DNA of 64,000 nt from Chamaelirium japonicum. Its lineage: Eukaryota; Streptophyta; Magnoliopsida; Liliales; Melanthiaceae. Shown in pieces: positions 12,566 through 26,648 of this stretch. The position numbers were made by a program, and so were the translations under genes. Position 1 is the first letter of the stretch; each line of letters begins with the position of its first letter. The notes under the pieces are model-generated. The model was not told where the DNA came from. It was given only the letters and a program-made list of their open reading frames with translations, and ran no database searches. The DNA is taken from contig CANTAL010000104.1 of assembly GCA_947650365.1 (NCBI GenBank), forward strand, positions 186,001 through 250,000, read 5' to 3'.

Positions 12566-13436
12566 ACGAATGGATACATTCCTGTGAATGAATTAGAATG
12601 GATCATACGAATGAGTAAGAATGGATCGTACGAATGAAATAGAATGGATTGCACGAATGAATTAGAATGGATCGTACGAATGAATTAGAATGGATCGTGT
12701 GAAAGAATTAGAATGGATTGTATGAATGAATTAGAATGGATTGTGCGAATGAATTAAAATGGATCGTACGAATGAATTAGAATGGATCGTACGAATGAAC
12801 TAGAATTGATCGTATGAATGAATTAGAATGGATCATACGAATTAATTAGAATGGATCGTACGAATGAATTAGAATGGATACATTCGTGCGAATGAATTAG
12901 AATGGATCCTTCGAATGAATTAGAATGGATCGTACGAATGAATTAGAATGGATACATTTGTGCGAATGAATTAGAATGGATCGTACGAATGAATTAGAAT
13001 GGACCGTATGAATGAAATAGAATGGATCATACGAATAAATTAGAATGGATCATGCGAATGAATTAGAATTGATCGTACGGATGAATTAGAATGGATCGTA
13101 CGAATGAACTAGAATGGATACATTCGTGCGAATGAATTAGAATGGATCGTACGAATGAATAAAAATGGATCGTACGAATGAATTAGAATGGATCTTATGA
13201 ATGAATTAGAATGGATCGTACGAATGAATTAGAATGGATCGTACGAATGAATTCGAATGGATACATTCATGCGAATGAATTAGAATGGATCGGACGAATG
13301 AATTTGAATGGATCGTACGAATGAATTAGAATGGATCGTGTGAAAGAATTAGAATAGATTGTATGAATGAATTAGAATGGATTGTATGAATGAATTAGAA
13401 TGGATCGTGCGAATGAATTCGAATGGATCGTACGAA
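12566..13436 (-). repeat. Minus satellite block 20
   Basis: P2 start slightly altered (CATTCCTGTG). Holds several GATACATTCGTGCG 28-bp units and an isolated AATAAAAATGG unit near 13,158. Ends at M1. Confidence 0.92.
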
Positions 13437-14109
13437 TTCATTCTAATTCATTCATACAATCCATTCTAATTCTTTCACACGATCCATTCTAATTCATTCG
13501 TACGTTCCATTCTAATTCATTAGCACGATCCATGCTAATTCATTCGTTCGATCAAATCTAATTCATTAGCACGATCCATTCTAATTCATTCGTACGATCC
13601 ATTCTAATTCATTCGCACGATCCATTCTAATTCATTCATAGGATCCATTCTAATTCATTCATACGATCTATTCTAATTCTTTCGCACGAATGTATCCATT
13701 CTAATTCATTCGCACGAATGTATCCATTCTAATTCATTCGTACGATCCATTCTAATTCATTCGTACGATCTATTCGAATTCATTCGCACGATCCATTTTA
13801 ATTCATTCATATGATCCATTCTAATTCATTCATACAATCCATTCTAATTCTTTCACACGATCCATTCTAATTCATTCGTACGATCCATTCTAATTCATTC
13901 GTACGATCCATTCTTACTCATTCTTATGATCCATTCTTATTCATTCGTATGATCCATTTTAATTCATTCGTACGATCTATTCTAATTCATTCGTACGATC
14001 CATTCTAATTCATTCATACGATCCATTCTAATTCATTCGCACGAATGTATCCATTCTAGTTCATTCGTATGATCCATTCTAATTCATTCGTACGATCCAT
14101 TCTAATTCA
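13437..14109 (+). repeat. Plus satellite block 21
   Basis: M1 start with CATACAATCC, CTTTCACACG, GTTCC, AGCACG, CCATGC, GTTCG in the standard order. Two adjacent CGCACGAATGTATCC units lie near 13,683-13,735. Closes at P8. Confidence 0.92.
13500..13580 (+). repeat. AGCACG / CCATGC / GTTCG variant cassette (example)
   Basis: Four monomers in fixed order: CGTACGTTCC, AGCACGATCCATGC, CGTTCGATCAA, AGCACGATCC. The run recurs after M1 in plus blocks (near 3,250, 8,040, 17,820, 26,110, 28,975, 33,510, 36,660) and as its reverse complement near 2,400, 15,105, 23,040, 25,855 and 28,670. Confidence 0.9.
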
Positions 14110-15228
14110 GGATCGTACGAATGAATTAGAATGGATACATTCGTCCGAATGAATTAGAATTGATCGTACGAATTAATTAGAATGAATCGTGCGAATGAAT
14201 TAGAATGGATCGTACGAATGAATTAGAATGGATCGTACGAATGAACTAGAATGGATATATTCGTGCGAATGAATTAGAATGGATCGTACGAATGAATTAG
14301 AATGGATCGTACGAATGAATTAGAATGGATCTGACGAATGAATTAGAATGGATCATACGAATGAGTAAGAATGGATCGTGCGAATGAATTAGAATTGATC
14401 GTACGAATGGATTAGAATGGATCGTACGAATGGATTAGAATGGATACATTCGAGCGAATGAATTAGACTGGATCGTACGAATGAATTAGAATGGATCATA
14501 CGAATGAGTAAGAATGGTTCGTACGAATGAAATAGAATGGATTGTACGAATGAATTAGAATGGATCGTACGAATGAATTAGAATGGATCGTGTGAAAGAA
14601 TTAGAATGGATTGTATGAATGAATTAGAATGGATTATATGAATGAATTAGAATCGATACATTCGTGCGAATGAATTAGAATGGATCGTACGAATGAATTA
14701 GAATGGATCGTACGAATAGATTAGAATGGATCCTACGAATGGATTAGAATGGATACCTTTGTGTATATGAATTATAATGGATCGTACGAATAAATTAGAA
14801 TGGATCATATGAATGAATTAGAATGGATCGTCTGAAAGAATTAGAATGGATCGTATGAATGAATTAGAATGGATCGTACGAATGAATTAGAATGGATCGT
14901 ACGAATGAATTAGAATGGATCATACGAATGAATTAGAATGGATACATTCGTGCGAATGAATTAGAATGGATACATTCGTGCGAAAGAATTAGAATAGATC
15001 GTATGAATGAATTAGAATGGATCCTATGAATGAATTAGAATGGATCGTGCGAATGAATTAGAATTGATCGTACGAATGAATTAGAATGGATCGTGCTAAT
15101 GAATTAGAATTGATCGAACGAATGAATTAGCATGGATCGTGCTAATGAATTAGAATGGAACGTACGAATGAATTAGAATGGATCGTGTGAAAGAATTTGA
15201 ATGGATTGTATGAATGAATTAGAATGAA
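14110..15228 (-). repeat. Minus satellite block 22
   Basis: Starts like block 12. Contains GATACCTTTGTGTATATG near 14,751, two consecutive CATTCGTGCG units near 14,943-14,980 and the minus AGCACG cassette near 15,105-15,145. Ends at M2. Confidence 0.92.
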
Positions 15229-15697
15229 TTCGTACGATCCATTCGAATTCATTCGCTCGATCCATTCTAATTCATTCATATGATCCATTCTAATTCATTC
15301 GTACGATCCATTCTAATTCATATGCACAAAGGTATCCATTCTAATCCATTCGTAGGATCCATTCTAATCCATTCGTACGATCCATCCTAATTCATTCGTA
15401 CGATCCATTCTAATTCATTCGCTCGAATGTATCCATTCTAATCCATTCGTACGATCCATTCTAATTCATTCGTAAGATCCATTCTAATTCATTCGTACGA
15501 TCCATTCTAATTCATTCGTACGATCCATTCTAATTCATTCGCACGAATGTATCCATTCTAGTTCATTCGTACGATCCATTCTAATTCATTCGTACGATCC
15601 ATTCTAATTCATTCGCACGATCCATTCTTATTCATTCTTACGATCAATTCTAATTCATTCGCACGAATGTATCTATTCTAATTCATTCGTACGATCC
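15229..15697 (+). repeat. Plus satellite block 23
   Basis: Opens CGTACGATCCATTCGAATTC (M2); CATATGCACAAAGGTATCC marker near 15,319; closes at P7 exactly as block 15 does. Confidence 0.92.
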
Positions 15698-16557
15698 TGA
15701 ATTAGAATGGATCGTACGAATGAATTAGAATGGATCGTACGAATGAGTAAGAATGGTTCGTACGAATGAAATAGAATGGATTGCACGAATGAATTAGAAT
15801 GGATCGTACGAATGAATTAGAATGGATCGTGTGAAAGAATTAGAATGGATTGTATGAATGAATTAGAATGGATCGTACGAATGAATTAGAATGGATCGTA
15901 CGAAGGAATTAGAATGGATCGTACGAATGAATTAGAATGGATCGTACGAATGAATTAGAATGGATCGTACGAAGGAATTAGAATGGATCGTACGAATGAA
16001 TTAGAATGGATATATTCGTGCAAATGAATTAGAATGGATCGTATGAATGTATTAGAATGGATCGTATGAGTGAATTAGAATGGATCGTACGAATGAATTA
16101 GAATGGATCGTATGAATGAATTAGAATGGATCGTGCGAAATAATTAGAATGCATTGTATGAATGAATTAGAATGGATCGTATGAATGAATTAGAATGGAT
16201 CGTGCGAATGAATTCGAATGGATCGCATGATCCATTCGAATAGAATGAATCGTATGAATAAATTAGAATGGATCGGGCGAATGAATTAGAATGGATCGTA
16301 TGAATGAATTAGAATGGATCGTATGAATGAATTAGAATGGATCGTGCGAATGAATTAGAATGGATCGTACGAATGAATTAGAATGGATCGTACGAATGAA
16401 TTAGAATGGATCATACGAATGAATTAGAATGGATCATACGAATGAGTAAGAATGGATCGTACGAATGAAATAGAATAGATTGTACGAATGAATTAGAATG
16501 GATACATTCATGCGAATGAATTAGAATGGATCGGATGATTAAATTAGAATGGATCGT
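15698..16557 (-). repeat. Minus satellite block 24
   Basis: P7 start; ATATTCGTGCAAATG/GTATTAG/GAGTG cassette near 16,010-16,070; GCAT palindrome island 16,213-16,240; ends at M6. The last 350 bp match 61.5-61.9 kb and, inverted, 48.4-48.8 kb. Confidence 0.92.
16213..16240 (-). repeat. GCAT palindrome island, copy 2
   Basis: Identical arms and GCAT spacer; about 320 bp before the M6 junction. Confidence 0.94.
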
Positions 16558-16741
16558 ACGATTCATTCTAATTCATTCATACGATCCATTCTAATACATT
16601 CGTACGATTCATGCTAATTCATTCGCACGATCCATTCTAATTCATTCATACGATCCATTCTTATTCATTCATACGATCCATTCTAATTCATTCGCACAAT
16701 CCATTCTAATTCATTCGTACAATCCATTCTAATTCATTCGT
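16558..16741 (+). repeat. Plus satellite block 25
   Basis: Short block opening at M6 with TAATACATTCGTACG and ATTCATGC. Closes at a single P2-like junction, CATTCGTATGAATGG, that lacks the GATAC extension. Confidence 0.91.
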
Positions 16742-17755
16742 ATGAATGGATCGTACGAATGAATTAGAATGGATCGTGTGAAAGAATTAGAATGGATCGT
16801 ATGAATGAATTAGAATAGATCGTACGAAGGAATTAGAATGGATCGTACGAAGGAATTAGAATGGATCGTACGAATGAATTAGAATGGATCGTACGAATGA
16901 ATTAGAATAGATCGTACGAATGAATTAGAATGGATCGTACGAAGGAATTAGAATGGATCGTACGAATGCATTAGAATGGATATATTCGTGCAAATGAATT
17001 AGAATTGATCGTATGAATGTATTAGAATGGATCGTACGAATGAATTAGAATGGATCGTACGAATAAATTTGAATGGATCGTATGAATGAATTAGAATGGA
17101 TACATTCGTGTGAATGAATTAGAATGGATCGTATGAATGAATTAGAATAGATTTTGTGAATGAATTAGAACTGATCGTACGAATGAATTAGAATGGATAC
17201 ATTCGTGCGAATGAATTAGAATGGATTGTATGAATGAATTGTAATGGATCGTACGAATGAACTAGAATGGATACATTCGTGCGAATGAATTAGAATGGAT
17301 CGTACGAATGAATTAGAATGGATCGTACGAATGAATTAGAATGGATCTTACGAATGAATTAGAATGGATCATACGAATGAATTAGAATGGATCGTACGAA
17401 TGAATTAGAATGGATACATTCGTGCGAATGAATTAGAATGGATCGGACGAATGAATTAGAATGGATCGTACGAATGAATTAGAATGGATTGTACGAATGA
17501 ATTAAAATGGATCGTACGAATAAATTAGAATGGATACATTCGTCCGAATGAATTAGAATGGATCATACGAATGAGTAAGAATGGATCGTACGAATGAAAT
17601 AGAATAGATTGTGTGAATGAATTCGAATGGATCCTACGAATGAATTAGAATGGAACGTGTGAAAGAATTAGAATGGATTGTATGAATGAATTTGAATAGA
17701 TCGTATGAATGAATTAGAATGGATCGTGCGAATGAATTCGAATGGATCGTACGAA
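16742..17755 (-). repeat. Minus satellite block 26
   Basis: Rich in GAAGGAATTAG units; ATATTCGTGCAAATG cassette near 16,980; GATTTTGTGAATG/GAACTGATCG pair near 17,151-17,176. Ends at M1. Confidence 0.92.
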
Positions 17756-18692
17756 TTCATTCTAATTCATTCATACAATCCATTCTAATTCTTTCACACG
17801 ATCCATTCTAATTCATTCGTACGTTCCATTCTAATTCATTAGCACGATCCATGCTAATTCATTCGTTCGATCAATTCTAATTCATTAGCACGATCCATTC
17901 TAATTACGATCCATTCTAATTCATTCGCACGATCCATTCTAATTCATTCATAGGATCCATTCTAATTCATTCATACAATCCATTCTAATTCATTCGCACG
18001 AATGTATCCATTCTAATTCATTCGTACGATCAGTTGTAATTCATTCACAAAATCTATTCTAATTCATTCATACGATCTATTCTAATTCATTCACACGAAT
18101 GTATTCATTCTAATTCATTCATACGATCCATTCTAATTCATTCATACGATCCATTCTAATTCACTCATACGATCCATTCTAATACATTCATATGATCCAT
18201 TCTAATTCATTTGCACGAATATATCCATTCTAATTCATTCGTACGATCCATTCTAATTCCTTCGTACGATCCATTCTAATTCATTCGTACGATCTATTCT
18301 ATTTCATTCGTACGATCCATTCTTACTTATTCGTACGATCCATTCTAATTCATTCGTCCGATCCATTCTAATTCATTCGCACGAATGTATCCATTCTAAT
18401 TCATTCGTTCGATCAATTCTAATTCATTAGCACGATCCATTCTAATTCATTCGTACGATCCATTCTAATTCATTCGCAGGATCCATTCTAATTCATTCGT
18501 AAGATCCATTCTAATTCATTCGTACGATCCATTCAAATTCATTCGTACGATCCATTCTAATTCATTCGCACGAATGTATCCATTCTAGTCCATTCGTACG
18601 ATCCATTCTAATTCATTCATACAATCCATTCTAATTCATTCGTACGAATGTATCCATTGTAATTCATTCGTATGATCAGTTCTAATTCATTC
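17756..18692 (+). repeat. Plus satellite block 27
   Basis: M1 start; one clipped unit (CTAATTACGATCC near 17,900); CACTCATACG/TAATACATTC/TTTGCACGAATATATCC cassette near 18,163-18,230. Closes at a single junction, CATTCGTGCAAATG. Confidence 0.91.
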
Positions 18693-21146
18693 GTGCAAAT
18701 GAATTAGAATGGATCCACCGAATGAGTTAGAATGGATCATACGAATGAATTAGAATGGATTGTACGAATGAATTAGAATGGATTGTGCGAATGAATTGGA
18801 ATGGATCGTATGAATGAATAAGAATGGATCGTACGAATGAATTAGAATGGATCGTATGAATGAATTAGAATGGATACATTCGTGCGAATGAATTAGAATG
18901 GATCATACGAATGAGTAAGAATGGATCGTACGAATGAAATAGAATGGATTGTACTAATGAATTAGAATGGATTCGTACGAATGAATTAGAATGGATACAT
19001 TCGTGCGAATGAATTAGAATGGATCATACGAATGAGTAAGAATGGATCGTACGAATGAAATAGAATAGATTGTACGAATGAATTAGAATGGATCCTATGA
19101 ATGAATTAGAATGGATCGTGTGAAAGAATTAGAATGGATTGTATGAATGAATTAGAATGGATCATATGAATGAATTAGAATGGATCGTACGAATGAATTA
19201 GAATAGATCGTACGAATGAATTAGAATGGATCGAACGAAGGAATTAGAATGGATCGTACGAATGAATTAGAATGGATATATTCGTGCAAATGAATTAGAA
19301 TGGATCGTATCAATATATTAGAATGGATCGTATGAGTGAATTAGAATGGATCGTACGAATGAATTAGAATGGATCGTATGAATGAATTAGAATGGATACA
19401 TTCATGTGAATGAATTAGAATGGATCATATAAATGAATTAGAATAGATTTTGTGAATGAATTAGAACTGATCGTACGAATGAATTAGAATGGATACATTC
19501 GTGTGAATGAATTAGAATGGATTGTATGAAAGAATTAGAATGGATTGTACGAATGAATTAGAATGGATCGTATGAGTGAATTAGAATGGATACGAAGGAA
19601 TTAGAATGGATCGTACGAAGGAATTAGAATGGATCATACGAATGAAATAGAATGGATCGTACGAAGGAATTAGAATGGATCGTACGAAGGAATTAGAATG
19701 GATCGTATGAATGAATTAGAATTGATATATTCGTGCAAATGAATTAGAATGGATCGTATGAATAAATTAGAATGGATCGTATGAGTGAATTAGAACGGAT
19801 AGTACGAATGAAGTAGAATGGATCATATGAATGAATTAGAATGGATACATTCGTGCGAATGAATTAGAATCGATCGTATGAATGAATTAGAATAGATTGT
19901 GCGAATAAATTAGAATGGATCGTACGAATGAATTAGAATGGATACATTCGTGCGAATAAATTAGAATGGATTGTATGAATGAATTAGAATGGATCGTACG
20001 AATGAATTAGAATGGATCGTACGAATGAATTAGAATAGATTGCGCGAATGAATTAGAATGGATCGTACGAATGAATTAGAATGGATCGTACGAAGGAATT
20101 AGAATGGATCGTACGAATGAATTAGAATGGATCGTACGATTGAATTAGAATGGATCATACGAATGAGTAAGAATGGATCGTATGAATAAATTAGGATGGA
20201 TCGTGCGAATGAATTAGAATGGATCATACGAATGAATTAGAATGGATATATTTGAACGAATAAATTAGAATGGATCATACGAATGAATTAGAATGGATCA
20301 TACGAATAAATTAGAATAGATAGTGCGAATGAATTAGAATCGATCGTACGAATGAATTAGAATGGATCGTACGAATGAATTAAAATGGATACATTCGAGC
20401 GAATGAATTAGAATAGATCGTAGGAATGAATTAGAATGGATCGTACGAATGAATTAGAATGGATACATTTGTGAGAATGAATTAGAATGGATCGTACGAA
20501 TGAATTAGAATACATCGTACGAAAGAATTAGAATGGATATATTCGTGCGAATGAATTAGAATGGATCGTACGAATGAATTAGACTGGATCGTACGAATGA
20601 ATTTGAATGGATACATTTGTGCGAATGAATCTAAATGGATTGTATGAATGAATTACAATGGATCGTACGAATAAATTAGAATGGATCGTATGAATGAATT
20701 AGAATAGCTCATACGAATGAATTAGAATGAATCGTATGAATGAATTAGAATGGTTACATTCGTGCGAATGAATTAGAATAGATCGTACGAATGAATTAGA
20801 ATGGATCGTACGAATAAATTAGAATGGATCGTGGGAATGAATTAGAATTGATCTTACGAATGAATTAGAATGGATCGTACGAATGAATTAGAATGGATCG
20901 TACGAATGAATTAGAATGGATACATTCGTGCGAATGAATTAGAATGAATCGGACGAATGAATTAGAAAGGATCGTACGAATAAATTAGAATGGATTAAAT
21001 GAATAAATTAGAATGGTTACATTCATGCGAATGAATTAGAACGGATCGTACGAATGGATTAGAATGGATCGTACGAATGGATTAGAATGGATACATTCGT
21101 GCGAATGAATTAGAATGGATTGTATGAATGAATTAGAATGGATCGT
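18693..21146 (-). repeat. Minus satellite block 28
   Basis: One of the longest single-strand runs (about 2.45 kb). Markers in order: GGATCCACCGAATGAG (18,712), GATACGAAGGAATTAG (19,588), TATATTTGAACG (20,246), GAATCTAAATGG with ATTACAATGG (20,628-20,660), GGTTACATTCG (20,752). The 20.24-21.12 kb part is an older relative of the 2.9-kb higher-order unit. Ends at M4. Confidence 0.92.
20240..21120 (-). repeat. Diverged relative of 2.9-kb unit segment
   Basis: Markers TATATTTGAACG, GATAGTGCG, GAATCGATCG, GAATCTAAATGG, ATTACAATGG, AGCTCATACG and GGTTACATTCG appear in the same order as at 27,690-28,440 and 30,580-31,350; a shorter relative is at 47,945-48,200. Confidence 0.85.
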
Positions 21147-21157
21147 ACGATCCATTC
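21136..21157. repeat. 22-bp palindrome at second M4 junction
   Basis: Same 22 bases as at 772-793, centred at 21,146/21,147, ending minus block 28. Confidence 0.93.
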
Positions 21158-22315
21158 GAATTCATTCGCACGATCCATTCTAATTCATTCATACGATCCA
21201 TTCTAATTCATTCATATAATCCATTCTAATTCTTTCACATGATCCATTCTAATTCATTCGTAGGATCCATTCTAATTCATTCGTACAATCTATTCTATTT
21301 CATTCGTACGATCCATTCTTACTTATTCGTATGATCCATTCTAATTCATTCGGACGAATATATCCATTCTAATTTATTCGTACGATCCATTCTAATTCAT
21401 TCGCATGATCCATTCTAATCCATTCTTACTCATTCGTATGATACATTCTATTTCAATCGTACGATCCATTCTAATTCATTCGTACGATCCATTCTAATTC
21501 CTTCGTACGATCCATTCTAATTCATTCGTACGATCCATTCTAATTCATTCGTACGATCCATTCTAATTCCTTCGTATGATCCATTCTAATTCATTCGTAC
21601 GATCCATTCTAATTCATTCGCGCAATCTATTCTAATTCATTCGTACGATGCATTCTAATTCATTCGTACGATCCATTCTAATTCATTCATACAATCCATT
21701 CTAATTTATTCGCACGAATGTATCCATTCTTATTCATTCGTATGATCCATTCTAATTCATTCGCACAATCTATTCTAATTCATTCATACGATCCATTCTA
21801 ATTCATTCGAACGAATGTATCCATTCTAATTCACTCATACGATTCATTCTACTTCATTCGTACTATCCGTTCTAATTCACTCATACGATCCATTCTAATT
21901 CATTCATACGATCTATTCTAATTCATTTGCACGAATATATCCATTCTAATTCATTCGTACGATCCATTCTAATTCCTTCGTACGATCCATTCTAATTCCT
22001 TCGTACGATCCATTCTAATTCCTTCGTACGATCCATTCTATTTCATTCGTATGATCCATTCTAATTCCTTCGTACGATCTATTCTAATTCCTTCGTATCC
22101 ATTCTAATTCACTCATACGATCCATTCTAATTCATTCATACGATCCTTTCTAATTCATTCGTACAATCCATTCTAATTCTTTCACACGATCAATTCTAAT
22201 TCATTCGCACGATCCATTCTAATTCATTCGCACAATCCATTCTATTTCATTCGTACGATCCATTCTTACTCATTCGTATGATCCATTCTAATTCATTCGC
22301 ACGAATGTATCCATA
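21147..22315 (+). repeat. Plus satellite block 29
   Basis: Opens at M4. Contains a rare TACTATCCGTTC unit near 21,862 (again near 49,650) and a run of CCTTCGTACG units ending in CCTTCGTATCCATTC near 22,090. Closes at P3. Confidence 0.92.
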
Positions 22316-23174
22316 ATGGATTATACGAATGAGTAAGAATGGATCGTACGAATGAAATAGAATGGATTGTGCGAATGAATTAGAATGGACCGTACGAATG
22401 AATTAGATTGGATACATTCGTGCGAATGAATTAGAATGGATAGGACGAATGAATTAGAATGGATCGTACGAATGAATTAGAATGGATCGTACGAATGAAT
22501 TAAAATGGATCGTACGAATAAATTAGAATGGATACATTCGTCCGAATGAATTAGAATGGATCATACGAATGAGTAAGAATGGATCGTACGAATGAAATAA
22601 AATAGATTATACGAATGAATTAGAATGGATTCGTACGAATGAATTAGAATGGATACATTCGTGCGAATGAATTAGAATGGATCGTACCAATGAGTAAGAA
22701 TGGATCGTACGAATGAAATAGAATGGATTGTGCGAATGAATTAGAATGGATCGTATGAATGAATTAGAATGGATCGTGTGAAAGAATTAGAATGGATTGT
22801 ATGAATGAATTAGAATAGATCATATGAATGAATTAGAATGGATCGTACGAATGAATTAGAATGGATCGTACGAATGAATTAGAATGGATACATTCGTGCG
22901 AATGAATTAGAATGGATTGATTCATGCGAAAGAATTAGAATAGATCGTATGAATGAATTAGAATGGATCCTATGAATGAATTAGAATGGATCGTGCGAAT
23001 GAATTAGAATGGATCGTACGAATGAACTAGAATAGATCGTGCTAATGAATTAGAATTGATCGAACGGATGAATTAGCATGGATCGTGCTAATGAATTAGA
23101 ATGGAACGTACGAATGAATTAGAATGGATCGTGTGAAAGAATTAGAATGGATTGTATGAATGAATTAGAATGAA
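22316..23174 (-). repeat. Minus satellite block 30
   Basis: Begins at P3 with GATTATACGAATGAG. A GGATTGATTCATGCG unit lies near 22,914. Minus AGCACG cassette near 23,037-23,095. Ends at M2, written here GAATTCGTATGATCC. Confidence 0.92.
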
Positions 23175-24506
23175 TTCGTATGATCCATTCGAATTCATTC
23201 GCACGATCCATTCTAATTCATTCATATGATCCATTCTAATTCATTCATACGATCCATTCTAATTCATATGCACAAAGGTATCCATTCTAATCCATTCGTA
23301 GGATCCATTCTAATCCATTTGTACGATCCATTCTAATTCATTCATACGATCCATTCTAATTCATTCGCACGATCCATTCTAATTCATTCGTACGATCCAT
23401 TCTAATTCATTCGCACCAATGTATCCATTCTAATTAATTCGTACATACGAACCATTCTATCTCATTCGCACGAATGTATCCATTACGGTCTATTCTAATT
23501 CATTCATACAATCCATTCTAATTCTTTCACACGATCCATTCTAATTCATTCGTACAATCCATTCTAATTCATTCGCACAATCCATTCTATTTCATTCGTA
23601 CGATCCATTCTTACTCATTGGTACGATCCATTCTAATTCATTCGCACGAATGTATCCATTCTAATTCATTCGTACGAATCCATTCTAATTCATTCGTACA
23701 ATCTATTGTATTTCATTCATACGATCCATTCTAATTCATTCGCATGATCCATTCTAATTCATTCGTACGATCCATTCTAATTCATTCATACGATCCATTC
23801 TAATTCATTCGTACGATCCATTCTAATTCATTCGCACAAATGTATCCATTCTTACTCATTCGTACGATCCATTCTAATTCATTCGCACGATCCATTCTAA
23901 TTCATTCATACGATCCATTCTAATTCTTTCACACGATCCATTCTAATTCATTCGTACGATCCATTCTAATTCATTCGCACGATCCATTCTAATTCATTCG
24001 TACGATCCATTTTAATTCATTCATAAGATCCATTCTAATTCATTCGTACGATCCATTCTAATTCATTCGCACAAATGTATCCATTCTAATTCATTCGTAC
24101 GATCCATTCTAATTCATTCGCATGATCCATTCTAATTCATTCGTACGATCCGTTTTAATTCATTCGTACGATCCATTCTAATTCATAAATACGATCCATT
24201 CTAATTAATTCGTATGATCCATTCTAATTCATTCGTACGATCCATTCTAATTCATTCATACAATCCATTCTAATTCATTCGCACGAATGTATCTATTCTA
24301 ATTAATTCGTACGATCCATTCTAATTCTTTCGTATGATCTATTCTTATTCATTCGCACGATCCATTCTAATTCATTCGCACGAATGTATCCATTCTAATT
24401 CATTCGTACGATCCATTCTAATTCATTAATATGATCCATTCTAATTCATTCGTACGATCCATTCTAATTCATATCCACAAAGGTATCCATTCTAATTCAT
24501 TCGCAC
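23175..24506 (+). repeat. Plus satellite block 31
   Basis: CATATGCACAAAGGTATCC near 23,268 and CATATCCACAAAGG near 24,472. A disturbed stretch (CGTACATACGAACC, then GTATCCATTACGGTC) at 23,440-23,490 shows clipped units. Closes at a single junction, CACGAAAGAATTAG. Confidence 0.9.
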
Positions 24507-26044
24507 GAAAGAATTAGAATGGATTGTACGAAAGAATTAGAATGGATCGTGCGAATGAATTAGAATGGATCGTACGAAGGAATTAGAATGGATCGTACGA
24601 AGTAATTAGAATGGATCGTACGAATGAGTAAGAATGGATCGTACGAATGAATTAGAATGGATCATACGAATGAATTAGAATGGATCGTACGAATTAATTA
24701 GAATGGATCGTACGAATGAATTAGAATGGATCGTACGAATGAATTAGAATGGATACATTCGTGCGAATGAATTAGAATGGATCGTACGAATGAATTAGAA
24801 TGGATCGTACGAATGAATTAGAATGGATACATTTGTTCGAATGAATTAGAATGGATCGTACGAATGAATTAGAAGGGATCGTATGAATGAATTAGAATGG
24901 ATCGTACGAATGAATTAGAATGGATCGTGCGAATGAATTAGAATGGATCGTACGAATGAATTAGAATGGATCGTACGAATGAACTAGAATGGATAAATTC
25001 GTGCGAATGAATTAGAATGGATCGTACGAATAAATTAGAATGGATCGTACGAATGAATTAGAATAGATTGTACAAATGAATTTGAATGGATCGTACGAAT
25101 GAATTAGAATGGATACATTCGTGCGAATGAATTAGAATGGATCGGACGAATGAATTAGAATGAATCATACGAATGAATTAGAATGGATCGTACGAATGAA
25201 TTAGAATGGATCATACGAATAAATTAGAATGGATACATTCGTCCGAATGAATTAGAATGGATCATACGAATGAGTAAGAATGGATCGTACGAATGAAATA
25301 GAATAGATTGTACGAATGAATTAGAATGGATCCTACGAATGAATTAGAATGGATAGTGTGAAAGAATTAGATTGGATTGTAGGAATGAATTAGAATGGAT
25401 CGTGCGAATGAATTAGAATGGATCGTACAAATGAATTAGAATGGATACATTTGTGCGAATGAATTAGAATGGATCGTACGAATGAATTAGAATGGATCGT
25501 ATGAATGAATTAGAATGGATCGTACGAATGAATTAGAATGGATCGTGCGAATGAATTAGAATGGATCGTACGAATGAATTAGAATGGTTACATTCGTGCG
25601 AATGAATTAGAATAGATCGTACGAATGAATTAGAATGGATCGTACGAATAAATTAGAATGGATCGTGGGAATGAATTAGAATGGATCGTACGAATGAATT
25701 AGAATGGATCTTGTGAAAGAATTAGAATGGATCGTACGAATGAATTAGAATGGATCGTGCGAATGAATTAGAATGGATCGTACGAATGAATTAGAATGGA
25801 TACATTTGTGCGAATGAATAAGAATGGATCGTACGAATGAATTAGAATGGATCGTGCTAATGAATTAGAATTGATCAAACGAATGAATTAGCATGGATCG
25901 TGCTAATGAATTAGAATGGATCGTACGAATGAATTAGAATGGATCGTGCGAATGAATTAGAATGGATCGTACGAATGAATTAGAATGGATCGTATGAATG
26001 AATTAGAATGGATCGTGCGAATGAATTCGAATGGATCGTACGAA
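24507..26044 (-). repeat. Minus satellite block 32
   Basis: Dominated by near-consensus GGATCGTACGAATGAATTAG units; from about 25,640 it becomes copy 1 of the 2.9-kb higher-order repeat. Minus AGCACG cassette near 25,855-25,905. Ends at M1. Confidence 0.92.
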
Positions 26045-26648
26045 TTCATTCTAATTCATTCATACAATCCATTCTATTTCTTTCACACGATCCATTCAAA
26101 TTCATTCGTACGTTCCATTCTAATTCATTAGCACGATCCATGCTAATTCATTCATTCGATCAATTCTAATTCATTAGCACGATCCATTCTAATTCATTTG
26201 TACGATCCATTCTAATTCATTCGCACGATCCATTCTAATTCATTCATAGGATCCATTCTAATTCATTCATACGATCTATTCTAATTCTTCCGCACGAATA
26301 TATCCATTCTAATTCATTCGCACGAATGTATCCATTCTAATTCATTCGTACGATCCATTCTAATTCATTCGTACGATCCATTCTAATTCATTCATACGAT
26401 CTATTTTAATTCATTCATACAATCCATTCTAATTCTTTAACACGATCCATTCTAATTCATTCGTACGATCCATTCTAATTCTTCCGTACGATCCATTCTA
26501 ATTCATTCGTACGATCTATTCTAATTCATTCGTACGATCCATTCTAATTCATTTGTACGATCCATTCTTATTCCTTCGTACGATCCATTCTAATTCATTC
26601 ATACGATCCATTCTAATTCATTCGTACAATCTATTCTAATTCATTCGT
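26045..26648 (+). repeat. Plus satellite block 33
   Basis: 604 bp between M1 and P2. Shares the private variant CTATTTCTTTCACACG with block 35, which has the same length. Confidence 0.94.
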